From assembly GCF_032884065.1 (NCBI RefSeq), contig NC_088868.1:36758867-36822866 (forward strand): a stretch of 64,000 bases of DNA, written 5' to 3'. A model generated the notes under the pieces. That model saw nothing but the letters and a program-made list of their open reading frames with translations. It was not told the origin of the DNA and ran no database searches. Source of the DNA: Artemia franciscana (Eukaryota; Arthropoda; Branchiopoda; Anostraca; Artemiidae). This document shows, piece by piece, positions 20,703 to 31,743 of this stretch; position 1 is the first letter of the stretch; each line of letters begins with the position of its first letter. Both the position numbers and the translations under genes were made by a program.

Positions 20703-22256
20703 AAATTAGACAACATTGGAAAAATCTATATGTGCATAGAACATCAATAAAATGTACACTCACATAGGGCCAAACTATCCACTGAATTGGATTCCACTGT
20801 CTTAGAAAAAAAATCCCCTACTGTTTCTACTTTGTGTTTGTTTGATATGGAAAGGCAGTGTGGTCTTTGTCACTATTTTCATTATAGTTGTCATAGTTTC
20901 AGAAAGAAACAAGAGCAATAGACAAGAAAATAATAGGCTGGGTTCCACCCAGGGATGGAATGTGTTGATCATGTTTTCACTCTGCAACTCCTCCTCCGCC
21001 ACTGATTCATTCACAGAAAAGATACCATCACCATCTTTCTTGACTTCACTGCTGAGTCTGACTTATACTCTGGTCTATCTTATGGCAGATAATGCTTGAA
21101 GATGTGTCCCAAATAAATTTGGTCAACCTGTTCAAAGCTTATTATGAAAATACAAATTCAAATATTCAAGTGTTTGACAAACTGAAAGAACTTTTTGAGA
21201 TAGAGTACTCTGTTTGGCAAGGCTGTCTAGCATCCCCAATTCTTTTCAATTTCAAATTAGATTGGATTATGAAGGAAGCTTTGAACAAAAAAGATGGCAT
21301 GGCATTTACAGCCAAAGAAAGCACTGCTGACCTAAAATATGCCGATGATTGTACAATCCTCTTTGACTCAGAACTGAAAGTGGAAGAAATGATAAAAAGA
21401 GCGGACACTACCACAAATATGCCAAGTCTTGTAATCAAAATCCCAAAAGTTAAATACCTATCACCCAAGAATGATACCAACTCTTTTATACATCTTAATA
21501 GAGGTCCCATTGACAAAATCAAAGAGTTCAAACATCTGAGATCACTTATGGATGCTACAGATAGAGCATCAAAACAAGATCTAGGGCTAGATCAGCAAAG
21601 CCTGGTGTGTCTTCGCGCAACTGCACAAATGTCTCTAGCCAAAAAAAAAAGAAATTGAACTCAAAACAAAAATCAGAATACACTTTGCATGTATACACTC
21701 CATACCCTAATACAACTGCAAGAACAGGCCACTAGATGCAAAGGAAGAACAACAATCAGACATTCCAGACTGGAAATGCCTAAGAGCTATGTGCAACATC
21801 AAATGGTCACAACAGAACAACAACCACAAGCTCATGAAGATGTTTTGACAAAAACTTACAATGTCCTACATAATCAAGAAAAGATGTCTCAAGTGGCTTG
21901 GCCATGTAATACAATGCCCAGTAGACCCTAACATGCCTTGTCCTTACTGCAGTGCCTCCCTCCTTCTGGAAGAAGAAACCAGGAGGCTGGATCAAACCAT
22001 GGCAGAGCACTGTGAAGAAGGATGTCAAACTACTAGGCAGCTTCCAGAAATATGGCAACAAGTAGGATAAGTTGTTGCTTCAACTCAATTGACTGGAGAT
22101 AGAGGACTGATCACTTTGGAAGAACCTGGTCCAGCAGCTTCCTATTGCTGAGTTGGATTGAATAACTTCTGCCTTTTTCAACTAAGAAAAACTCATAGGT
22201 TAGTGTACATTTTATTGATGTTCTATGCACATATAGATTTTTCCAATGTTGTCTAA
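20703..22256 (+). mobile_element. LINE remnant bracketed by ~52-bp inverted repeats
   Basis: The arm 20705-20760 (AACATTGGAAAAATCTATA, GTGCATAGAACATCAATAAA) is repeated in inverse at 22203-22256. Between them is the LINE reverse transcriptase at 21092-21658 and its tail to 22070. Next to the left arm, 20790-20870 has half of the 2750-type palindrome (CTGTTTCTACTTTGTGTTTG, GGAAAGGCAGTGTGGTC). Confidence 0.7.
21092..22070 (+). pseudogene. LINE reverse transcriptase and C-terminal fragment
   Basis: An open frame of 188 codons (21092-21658) holds RT core motifs of non-LTR retrotransposons: WQGCLASPILFNFKLDW (motif B), DLKYADDCTILF with the catalytic YADD, and downstream KIKEFKHL (the LGxxI-like region). 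After the stop at 21658 the tail continues in other frames; 21861-22067 reads KKRCLKWLGHV and EETRRLDQTM, the WxGH-containing C-terminus of such elements. The N-terminal endonuclease and finger domains of the RT are missing. It is a dead, 5'-truncated copy of an RTE/CR1-like LINE; the exact clade is not certain. Confidence 0.75.
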
Positions 22257-22729
22257 TACCACAGAAAATGGTAAAAGCTCTAAACTACTTGGATCTGACT
22301 TACAATCCCCTAGTCACATTAAGACCTCTAGAAATGACGGTACATTTAAATACAACTAATAACCTTCTTGTTTTCCCATCTTTGTTCAGATTGTACAACC
22401 CATGCTAAGAGCAGAGTCATAAATGACACCCAGATTCTTTTCATCCTTAATACTACTGAAAGAATTTTACAGACCCATGACGATTTTACACGGATATGTA
22501 GGTAGGCCTACATTAAGTTAAAAGTTACATGTAAACAGAATAATCACAAACTTTTTTTTATATAACATCTGACTATCTCAATGCATTAGGGGGGGGGCTG
22601 CTAAGTAATGGTATCAGTGTATTTAAGGCCTGTTGAGAAGAAAACATTATTTACTTTATAATATACAGAAAAATTGTAGTTATTACCTAAAATCACACTT
22701 GCCAGCAATAACGACAAGTCCCGTGAATG

Positions 22730-23623
22730 CTGGTCACTGATGATGATAACTCAACTTGTTAGGTACGTCCCATACTGTGAGCCAAGGTTTCTTGCACCAG
22801 TATTTGTCAACTGAAGACTTGAAGGCATCAATGCTGGGCAACATAATAGCATTCTGGCTAAGGGAGCTCCATAGGCTGACTATACAGTTAGAAAAAACAA
22901 TTGTTTTGCAGCCTGGTGTTAGCATGTTTTTCATAAAATTTCATGGGGTTGCCTTTAGTACTTGGTGAACTGACTATCTGGAACAGGTTGGGGGATCACA
23001 CTCTTGTCATGTACTAACTTGTATGTCATTATTACATCTCCTTGTCTAAATCTATATGTGAGAGGTGGTAGTTTGAGCTTAGGTAATCTGGTAGGATGTA
23101 AGATGTTCAAATTCCTTTATGCATTTAGTTGCATGTTGCTGCACTGATTCTAGAATTGATATATCACCCTTATTTACTGGAGTAGCAAAAGACATCCCAA
23201 ATTCCGATTCTGGTCTGACAAAGCCCTTTAAGAGCTTGGTGGTCACAGCAGGAGATTTTTATTAAACCATAAGCTTGGCTGCCACTGGCTACTACAGACT
23301 GTGCATGAAAATTAAACTTGAGCTTATCATCAACCAAGACTTGCAGATCTTTTTCACCATGACTATATATGAGTGGCTTTTTAAACCATTGCTGGAATCC
23401 ATAAAATACTGCCACAGAGGGTTATTTGCTCCAAAATGAATAAATTTGCATTTCCAGATATTAAATTCAAGCCACCAGGATTTCGCCTACTTTGACAATG
23501 CATCAAGAAAAGCTTGGATGGTTATGGCAGTTTGAGGGCCATGGATAGGACCAATTATTTTGGAATCATCTGCATACTAGAAAATTTTACTCTCTATGAT
23601 TGAAGGTGCATTGTTGATGAAAA
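22730..23623 (-). pseudogene. LINE 3' half, antisense, left of Helitron insertion
   Basis: On the minus strand: FINNAP at the insertion point, then YADDSKIIG (RT motif C, 23584-23555), KCKFIHFGANN, EKDLQVLVDDKLKFNFHAQ (23355-23300), and CIVSLWSSLSQNAIMLPSIDAFKSSVDKYW in shorter pieces (22880-22790), the C-terminal signature of Jockey/CR1-type LINEs. Several frameshifts and stops. The 5' part continues at 31690-31504 on the other side of the Helitron. There is no poly-A; the 3' end is around 22700. Confidence 0.8.
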
Positions 23624-24612
23624 TCTATATATATAAAAATAAGTTGTTTGTCGGTCTGTCGACTGACGTCAGACTAGGAAAAAAACTGCATCAACTTCAT
23701 CATATACCAATTCAAAAACGAATGTATTCAAGTTAAAGTAGCTGAGTTGGTAAAGCGTTATGTTCCAGGTTCTAGGTCCGAGAGGTTCCAGGTTCGAACC
23801 TTGCCTTTAGCATTAATATAAAAGAAGAAAAAAAACTATAAAAAAAAGGTAAAAAACTAAAAAAGAAAAAACTAAAAAAGGTAAAAACTACAAAAAAAAC
23901 TAAAAAGAAAAAAAACTAAAAAGACTAAAAAAACTAAAAACTGAAAAAGAAAAAAACTAAAAAAAGGAAAAAAACTGAAAAATAAAGGAGAAAAAGAAAA
24001 CTAAAAAAAAAATAATAAAATAAAAAATAAAAAAGGTAAATAACTAAAAAAAAAACTAAAAAGAAAAAAGAAAAAAAAGCTAAAAAAGCTTAAAAAAAAA
24101 GGTAAAAACCAAAAAAAGAACTAAAAAGGAAAAAAAAACAAAAAATTTATTTCATCATATACCAATTCAAAAACGAATGTATATACAGACCGGGACAAAG
24201 GGAATATAAATGATGACCAGGACACTCAAAGAGAAATTACAGACTGGGACACCGGGACACAAATGACGACTGGGATGTGTGAGTTGACTGACGTCATGTT
24301 TGTGTGTCGACTATAAATGACAACTGGGACACAGGGACACAACTACAATGGGGACGCCGGGGGGCACAGTGGGGATATATAAATGACAATAGGGACACAG
24401 GGAATGTTTGATTAGCAATCACCATCAACAAAGCTCAAGGGCAATCATTAGAATAATGAGGTATAGATCTGAATACAGATTGTTTTTCCCATGGACAATT
24501 ATATGTTGCATGTTCAAGAGTCGGTAAACCTGACAATCTATTTATATGTACAGACAATGGGACAGCAAAGAATGTTGTATATTTGCAAGTTTTATGTAGT
24601 TAAAAACATATA
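23624..24612 (+). mobile_element. Helitron 5' segment with A-rich arrays
   Basis: Shared 5' end, tRNA-like sequence (23732-23811), CTAAAAAA-type arrays (23820-24140), CCGGGACA minisatellite units (24180-24400), helicase C-terminal remnant (24420-24600: AGCAATCACCATCAACAAAG, then GQQRMLYI in a shadow frame). It runs into the next 5' end at 24619 without its own hairpin. Confidence 0.7.
23732..23811 (+). tRNA. tRNA-like sequence inside Helitron (probably not a working tRNA)
   Basis: GTTAAAG at 23732-23738 pairs with CTTTAGC at 23805-23811 to give a full 7-bp acceptor stem (one G-U). A-box-like GCTGAGTTGGTAAAGCG and B-box GGTTCGAACCT are both present. The middle has a repeated AGGTTC.AGG word and no clean anticodon stem, so decoding function is unlikely; it may be a captured tRNA or SINE head. 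Confidence 0.5.
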
Positions 24613-24755
24613 TATCTATCTATATAAAAATAAGTTGTCTGTGGATGTGTGGGTCTGTCTGTCGGGTGACGTCATGTTTGTGTGTTGACTGACGTCATGA
24701 AGTTAGTTGTCGTCATTTTTGTTATGACGGTGACGTCATTAAAGATATTTAAGAC

Positions 24756-25697
24756 ATGCGTTCACGTAGAAATCTATTAATGTTTAACTGTAAAATGACT
24801 GATGAACTTACAATGGCAACAGCCGAGGAAGATGCTCAAAGAGTCTATGCCAAAAAACTTGCTGCTGATAGAGAAAGTAAGAAAAGAAAGCGTGCCGAGG
24901 AATCAGAGCAACCTGAAAGTTATCGCCTGGCATTCAGGTACAGCCCAGTCGATGATTATAGCTTGAGTAGATGTGTTCAAATCGGGACTATGTCTAAAAT
25001 TTGTCCCTATTGCAAGGCCTTGAAATTCAATGGTGAAACAATGGGAATGTGTTGCGCCTCAGGAAAAGTTAAACTTCCTCTATTGGCTGCACCACCAGAG
25101 CCATTGAAGACTTTCCTTACTGGAACTACGTCAGAATCTAAGCGTTTTTTGTCACAAATCAGAAAATATAACTCATGCTTCCAAATGACGTCGTTTGGAG
25201 CCCAAATCGAAAATCCAGATCGATTTATGTCTACTTTCAAAGTAAAAGGGCAAATTTATCATAGTGCAGGGTACCTTCTACCATTCTCAGGCGAGAATCA
25301 TAAATTTTTACAATTGTACTTCATCAGTGATACAAATTCTGAATTGAATGCACGTTGCGAAATTTCTCCCAACGTTGAAAGGACAATCGTTTCCCAATTG
25401 CAACATCTTTTCCACGAAAATAATAATTTAGTGCGTCTGTTCAAAACATCCATCGATTTGATGCCTGCTGATACGCATAAAATTGTTATTTCCGCTGACA
25501 AAAAGCCTCCTGGCCAACATGTGCGTAGATACAATGCTCCAACTATCGACGAAGTGGCAATCGTTATGGTCGGTGATCAGTTTTTACCTCGAGATATTAT
25601 TCTTCATAAGCGAAACGCTCAGTTGTCAAGAATTGCTGAAACTCATCGATGCTACGATGCCCTACAATATCCTATCATTTTTTGGGAATGGAGCTGA
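24756..25697 (+). pseudogene. Helitron Rep/helicase, N-terminal part
   Basis: 313 codons from ATG 24756. A basic N-terminus (RESKKRKRAEESEQ), a zinc-binding stretch CPYCKAL ... MCCASG, and the conserved pre-Rep region (SFGAQIENP, GQIYHSAGYLLP, LYFISDTNSE, ELNARC) ending in HRCYDALQYPIIFW. The frame is lost at about 25686: one extra T in GGGAATGGAGC changes what should read WxGADGYHF, and the protein continues in the next frame within the following segment. Function when intact: initiates rolling-circle transposition together with the downstream Rep and helicase domains. Confidence 0.9.
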
Positions 25698-28035
25698 CGG
25701 CTATCACTTTAATATTAAATTGATGAATCCAGTCACTAACAAAGAAATGAATAAAAAATGCAGTGCAATGCATTATTATTCCTATAGACTAATGATTCGG
25801 CAGGACGAAGAAAATTATATTTTAAAATGCCGTCAATTGTTTCACCAATTCGTCATTGATATGTATGCTAAAATTGAATCAGAACGTTTGCTATATATCC
25901 GCCTGAATCAGACCAAGCTCCGCTCTGAACAATACATCCATTTGCGAGATGCAGTTATAAATGACGGTAATACCACAAACGTTGGAAGGTTAACAATTTT
26001 ACCTTCGTCATATGCTGGCAGTCCCCGTCATATGCATGAATATGCTCAAGATGCTATTGCGTATGTTCGTCTCTATGGTCGTCCAGATTTATTTATTACA
26101 TTTACATGTAATCAATCTTGGGACGAGATACTGCAGCTTTTACTTCAAGGACAATCGGCGGTTCATAGACATGACATTACGGCCCGTGTCTTTCGACAAC
26201 AATTGAAATCAGTGATAAACTACATAGTAAATTTTGAAGTGTTTGGGTCAGTGCGATGCTGGATGTACTCAGTGGAATGGCAAAAACGAGGTTTGCCACA
26301 CGCACATATACTAATCTGGCTACATAAAAAAATTACTTCGAACGAAATTGATGATGTGATTTCCGCTGAAATACCTGATGAAAATGTCGATAAGGGGTTA
26401 CATGATATTATTGTAAAAAATATGATACATGGACCTTGCAGTGCACTGAACGAAAATTCACCATGCATGGCCAAAGGAAGGTGCACAAAGCAATATCCTC
26501 GACTTTTAGTATCCAACACAATTACTGGCAATGATGGTTACCCACAATATAGAAGAAGATCTACTGAAGATGGCAGTAAAACAGCAATAATAAAGAAGCG
26601 TAACAGTACCACCATCGAAGTAGATAACCAGTGGGTTGTTCCATATTCCCCATTATTATCAAAAACATTTAATGCACACATAAACGTTGAATACTGTAAC
26701 TCCGTCAAGGCAATCAAATACATACGTAAATACGTCAACAAAGGCAGTGACATGGCAGTTTTTGGCTTGCAGCCCGAAATCAAAGATATCGACGAAATCG
26801 TACAATATCAGGCTGGAAGATACATAAGCAGTAATGAAGCTGTTTGGCGAATTCTTTCATTTCCGATACATGAGCGTAGTCCAGCTGTTGTTCACTTAGC
26901 GGTACATTTACAGAATGGTCAACGTGTTTATTTCTCGGAAACCAACGTGCAACAAAGAGTCCTGAATCCACCGGATACAAAGTTAACCAGTTTCTTTTCA
27001 CTTTGCAAAAATGATTCTTTTGCAAAAAAACTGCTGTATACTGAAGTGCCTTCGTATTACATGTGGAATACTAAAAATAAAGTATTTGAACGTCGAAAAC
27101 AGGGTAAGTCAGTCGACGGCCAACCTACCATCTTCAAAGATACCACGATAGGAAGACTCTACACCGTTCACCCCAATCAACATCAATGCTTCTTTCTATG
27201 CCTGCTTTTGGTGAATGTACCCGGTCCGACATCCTTTGAGTATTTGAGAACTGTAAACGGTACTATACATGACACTTACCATAGTGCATGCCAAGCTCTG
27301 AATTTATTGGAGAATGACCAACACTGGGATAACTGCATCAATGACGCGTGCGAAACGTCAACTACAAGTCAAACTCCTGCATTGTTTGGCATCATTTTAA
27401 CAACTTGCTCTCCATCAGCTCCTGCAGAGTTATGGGAAAAATATAAGCCAAAAATGTCCGAAGATATACTCCATCAAAAACAGTTAGAGACGTCAGATAT
27501 GACTTTTGATTTTACATCAGAAATTTATAACTACACTTTAGTTATTATAGAAGATTTGTGTGTACATAGGGCAAACAAACCTCTTCAGGATTTGGGAATG
27601 CCTTTGCCTAACTGTATTGCTGCTGTTTTGACATGTGTAGAATTGGATCGTGAACAAAGTTACAGTACGAGTGATCTATTGTCGTATGTACAAAATAACA
27701 TTTCCAAGTTAACGTCAGAACAAAAAGACATTTATGATACGATACTGCATTGTGTCGATAACAACGTTGGAGAAATTTTCGTTTTGGATGCGCCAGGAGG
27801 TACTGGTAAAACGTCTGTGATAAAACTGATTCTGGCATCAATTCGATCAAAAAATGATATAGCATTGGCAATTGCGTCGTCTGGAATAGCCGCAACATTG
27901 CTGCCTGGTGGAAGAACTGCTCATTCTGCTTTGAAATTGCCTCTGAATTTGCATTCTACAGAAACTCCAACGTGCAATATTTCCAAATCATCTGGGATGG
28001 GTAAATTATTGCAGCAATGCAAACTTATTATTTAG
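25687..28035 (+). pseudogene. Helitron Rep (HUH) and start of Pif1-type helicase
   Basis: Open from 25483, but only from about 25687 (GADGYHFN) is this the real frame. Rep motifs: DLFITFTCN (motif 1, about 26080), the metal-binding HUH box GLPHAHILIW (26290-26320), and the two-tyrosine motif KYIRKYVNKG (26716-26745), all intact. A spacer then leads to the Pif1-like helicase with Walker A APGGTGKTS (27790-27816) and ASSGIAATLLPGGRTAHS. The frame stops at 28033-28035, TAG where the family has Trp in the Walker B box (IIWDE), a single-base change. Rep nicks and joins single strands; the helicase unwinds. Confidence 0.93.
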
Positions 28036-29047
28036 GATGAGTGTACAATGGCACACAAAAAATCGCTCGAGGCTCTGGATCAATGGTTGAAAGATTTGCG
28101 AGGGAAGTCGAAACCCTTTGGCAGCACATTAATATTGCTTGCGGAAGATTTCAGGCAAACATTACCTATAATACCTAGATCAACTCCTGCAGACAAAATG
28201 AATGCTTGCCTGAAAAATTCTAATTCATGGGCACACGTAAAAACATTAAAATCAACTACAAATATGCGTGTCCGATTGCAAAACGATGACTCTGGTCAAA
28301 CAGTAGACTCAATTTTAGGACGTATACAACTACCTGCTGATTTCTGTAATTTAGTAACGTCCAAAAATGAATTGATTGAAAAAGTATTTCCGAATATTCT
28401 AAACAATTATAAAAATAATAAATGGCTAAGTGAAAGAGCGATTCTCGCACCCAAAAATATAGACGTCCACGAAATCAACAATATTGTTTTGACCAAGATT
28501 CGAGACCAGGCAGTCCTTTACAAGTCAGTTGACACAGTTTTGGAACCAAATGAAGTGGTTAATTATCCATCTGAATTTTTAAATTCCGTGGATCTTTCAG
28601 GGTTTCCACCACACGTGCTACAACTAAAAATAGGCGTACCAATAATACTTTTAAGAAATATCAACCCACCAAAGCCTTTCAATGCCATGTGACTTGCCGT
28701 AAAAAAAACAATGGAAAACCTAATAGAGGCCATAATCTTGACAGGGCCTTTTGAGGGTGAGGCTGTTCTTATTCCTTGCATTCCCATGATTCCAACGGAT
28801 CTGCCTTTTCAATTTAAAAGATTGCAATTCCCAATTCGATTAGCATTTGCAAAGCATTTGCATCACCATTAACAAAGCTCAAGGTCAATCAATAGAAAAA
28901 TGTGGTATAGATCTTAATACTGATTGTTTTTCCCATGGATAATTGTATGTTGCATGTTCGAGGGTTGGTAAACCTGACAATCTATTTATATGCAGTGACA
29001 ATTGGACAGCGAAGAATGTTGTATATTCACAAGTTTTATGCAGTTAA
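28036..29047 (+). pseudogene. Helitron helicase, C-terminal part
   Basis: Continues in the same frame after the stop: DECTMAHKKSLEALDQWL (Walker B and following), LAEDFRQTLPIIPR (helicase motif III), ILAPKN, to a TGA at 28690-28692 that replaces the usual Arg codon CGA (family GTRLAVK). Downstream, TGPFEGEAVLIP and FQFKRLQFPIRLAFA are in frame, then a small duplication (GCATTTGCA twice, 28840-28863) shifts the frame before the last helicase motif (INKAQGQS) and CFSHG / LYVACSR region, which ends near 29047. In total about four disabling lesions over the whole gene. Confidence 0.9.
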
Positions 29048-29068
29048 TTTGTATTGTATCTATCTATC

Positions 29069-29376
29069 TATCTATCTATATAAAAACGAGTTGTGTGTAT
29101 GCATATTTGTTTGTTTGTAAAAAGAGCATTTGCATATGACATCATTATTAGTACATAAGGCTTTGTATATGCACAGACAATGGGAAAGCCAAGAATGTTG
29201 TATATTCGCAAGTTTTACGTAGTTTGAAACACATATATAAATCTATCTATATTCACAGGTGGGACAAAGGGACACAACTACAATGGCGCGTAACTAATAT
29301 GGCGTGTAACGACTTACGCGCGCGGGGGGCTTGGGGGGCGCGAAGCGCCCCACCAACTAGGTGTTGGGGTGTTGTT
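29069..29376 (+). mobile_element. Short, 3'-truncated Helitron
   Basis: Starts TCTATCTATATAAAAACGAG (29071 region), has the helicase tail remnant and the standard 3' region, but stops within the terminal hairpin at GTGTTGGGGTG (29376) and joins straight to helicase-tail sequence (TTTTTCCCATGGACAATTA) of another copy. No CTAG. Confidence 0.7.
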
Positions 29377-29494
29377 TTTCCCATGGACAATTATATGTTG
29401 CATGTTGAAGAGTTAGTAGACCTGACAATCTATTTATATGCACAGACAATGGGACAGCAAAGAATGTTGTATATTCACATGTTTTACATAGTTA

Positions 29495-29566
<72 letters not shown>

Positions 29567-29569
<3 letters not shown>

Positions 29570-31133
29570 ATATATATAAAAATAAGTTGTCTGTGGATGG
29601 ATGGATGGATGGATGTGTGGATGGATGTGTCAGGTGACGTCACCTGAAAAAACTGGATTAGGTGACGTCAAAACTGAAAAAACTAAAAAAAGGCAAAAAC
29701 TACAAAAAAAACTAAAAACTAATAAAAAAAATAAAAAAGCTAAAAAACTAAAAAAACTATAAAGGTAAAAACCAATAAAAAACTAAAAAAAAAACTGAAA
29801 AAACTAAAAAAAGGCAAAAACTACAAAAAAAACTAAAAACTAATAAAAAAAGTAAAAAAGCTAAAAAACTAAAAAAACTAAAAAAACTAAAAAAAGGTAA
29901 AAAACTAAAAAAAATAAAAAATAAAAAAAAACTAAAAAAAAGGAAAAAACTGAAAAATAAGCTAAAATAAAGGTAAAAACCAATAAAAAACTAAAAAAAA
30001 AAAGGAAAAAACTAATAAATGACGACACTCAAAGAGAAAGCGACCAGGACAAAAAACTAAAAAAAAAGGCAAAAACTACAAAAAAACTAAAAACTAATAA
30101 AAAAAATAAAAAAGCTAAAAAACTAAAAAAACTAAAAAAAGGTAAAAAACTAAAAAAACTAAAAACTAAAAAAAAACTAAAAAAGGTAAAAACTAAAAGA
30201 ACTAAAAAAGAAAAAAATAAATGACGACACTCAAAGAGAAAGCGACCAGGACAAAAGGAATGTTCGATTAGCAATCAACAAAGCACCGGGACACAGGGAG
30301 TATAAATGACGACCAGGACACAAGTAAAAAAAAAAATTAACAAAACTAAAAAGAAGGTAAAAACTACAAAAAAACTAAAAAGAAAAAAAAACTAAAAACT
30401 AATAAAAAAACTAAAAAATCTAAAAATCTAAATAAACTAAAAAAGAAAAAAAAAGGAAAAAAATAAAGGAGAAAAACAAAACTAAAAAACGAATGTATAT
30501 ACAGACCGGTACACCGGGATACAAATGACGACCGGGACACAGGGAATATAAATAACGACCGGGACACAGGGACACAACTACAACGGGGACACCGGGGGAA
30601 ACAGGGGGATATAAATGACGACCGGGACAAAAAAACTAAAAAGAAATAAAAACTAAAAACTAATAAAAAAAACTAAAAAATCTAAAAATCTAAATAAGCT
30701 AAAAAAGAAAAAAAAAGGAAAAAAATAAAGGAGAAAAACAAAACTAAAAAACGAATGTATATACAGACCGGGACACCGGGATACAAATGATGACCGGGAC
30801 CCGGGACACAGGGAATATAAATGACGACCGGGACACAGGGACACAACTACAACGGGGACACCGGGGGAAACAGGGGGATAACCTGACAATCTATTTATAT
30901 GCAAAGACAATGGGACAGCAAAGAATGTTGTATATTCGCAAGTTTTACGTAGTTAAAACCATATATATATATATATATCTATATTCACAGGTGGGACATA
31001 GGGACACAACTACAATGGCGCGTAACTATTATGGCGCGTAACGACTTACGCGCGCGGGGGGGCTTGGGGGGGGCGCGAAGCGCCCCCACCAACTAGGTGT
31101 TGGGGTGGCGCGAAGCGCCACCCCAACAGCTAG
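29567..31133 (+). mobile_element. Non-autonomous Helitron, plus-strand partner of 5946-7530
   Basis: TC at 29567, hairpin and CTAG at 31130-31133; 1567 bases. Order: GGAT repeats, CTAAAAAA-type arrays (29680-30230), CCGGGACACAGGG minisatellite (30270-30880), helicase tail remnant (30880-30960), TA repeat, 3' end. Near identical in inverse to 5946-7530. No coding capacity beyond the remnant. Confidence 0.88.
31078..31127 (+). other. Helitron 3' terminal hairpins
   Basis: 31099-31111 (GTTGGGGTGGCGC) pairs with 31115-31127 around a GAA loop: 13 bp, perfect. Just upstream, GGGGGCGCGAAGCGCCCCC forms a second hairpin with the same GCGCGAAGCGC core. Helitron 3' hairpins act in end recognition (family knowledge). 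Same arrangement at 5950-6020 (reverse), 7645-7707, 7875-7936, 9040-9096, and weaker at 31440-31499. Confidence 0.9.
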
Positions 31134-31169
<36 letters not shown>

Positions 31170-31272
31170 TGTGGACACAACCACAATGGCGCATAACTAA
31201 TATGGTGTGTAATGACTTATGCACGTGGGGGGCCTTGGGGGGGGGGGGGGGCGCGAAGCGCCCCACCAGCTA

Positions 31273-31361
<89 letters not shown>

Positions 31362-31503
31362 AGGTGGGACACAGGGACACAACTACAATGGCGCATAACT
31401 AATATGGTGTGTAACGACTTATGCGCGCGGGGGGCTAGGGGGGCGCGAAGCGCCCCCACCAACTAGGTGTTGGGGTGGCGTAAAGTGCCACCCCAACAGC
31501 TAG
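31134..31503 (+). mobile_element. Two further Helitron 3' tails in tandem
   Basis: After CTAG at 31133, a TA/GTATA repeat leads to a second degenerate tail ending CTAG 31270-31273 (lacking the last hairpin), then a ~90-bp TA repeat and a third tail (CACAGGTGGGACACAGGGAC) ending CTAG 31500-31503. Each lacks a 5' end. Confidence 0.82.
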
Positions 31504-31692
31504 TATTAAATAAAGTTAAAACTAAAACTGTTCCTTGGAGTACACCACCTTTTACATTTGCTGGATCCAAAAAGAGGATTGATCCATTGTCTCCAAATAC
31601 CCTTACTACCTGCTTTCTATTGGTAAGAAGTTACATTATCCATTTGACAACATCATCATCATTCCAAAAAGCAATCACTTTTCTTTACCCCT
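31504..31692 (-). pseudogene. LINE reverse transcriptase fragment right of Helitron
   Basis: On the minus strand: NRKQVVRVFGDNGS and KGGVLQGTVLVLTLFN, the RT motif before and at B (family consensus SGVPQGSVLGPLLFN). It continues in frame across the Helitron into FINNAP at 23623. The LINE seems 5'-truncated near 31690. Confidence 0.8.
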
Positions 31693-31743
31693 CCTAATTT
31701 GCAAATATATAACCCAAATTATATATTTTTCATGTATTATTCA

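Larger units (their letters stand above)
24619..29060 (+). mobile_element. Helitron with Rep/helicase gene (autonomous type, broken)
   Basis: 5' TC at 24619 (TCTATATAAAAATAAGTTG). TGACGTCA words at 24665-24740 as in the other copies. The coding region spans 24756-29045. The 3' tail is not continuous: a short Helitron starts at about 29069, so the end is shared or lost. The few lesions in the gene suggest a fairly young copy. Confidence 0.85.
23624..31503 (+). mobile_element. Composite Helitron, one 7.88-kb insertion
   Basis: The outer 5' end is TC at 23624 (TCTATATATATAAAAATAAG); the outer 3' end is hairpin plus CTAG at 31500-31503. The flanks are A (23623) and T (31504), the Helitron AT target, and rejoining them restores the LINE frame LFN-I-FINNAP. 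Inside lie a 5' segment with a tRNA-like sequence, a full-length-type Rep/helicase Helitron (from 24619), a short copy (29069-29376), a non-autonomous copy (29567-31133) and two more 3' tails. No target duplication, as expected for this class. Confidence 0.85.

Noticed and set aside
25007-27898. Minus-strand frames of 60-100 codons opposite the Helitron gene
   Set aside because: Shadows of the Rep/helicase coding sequence.
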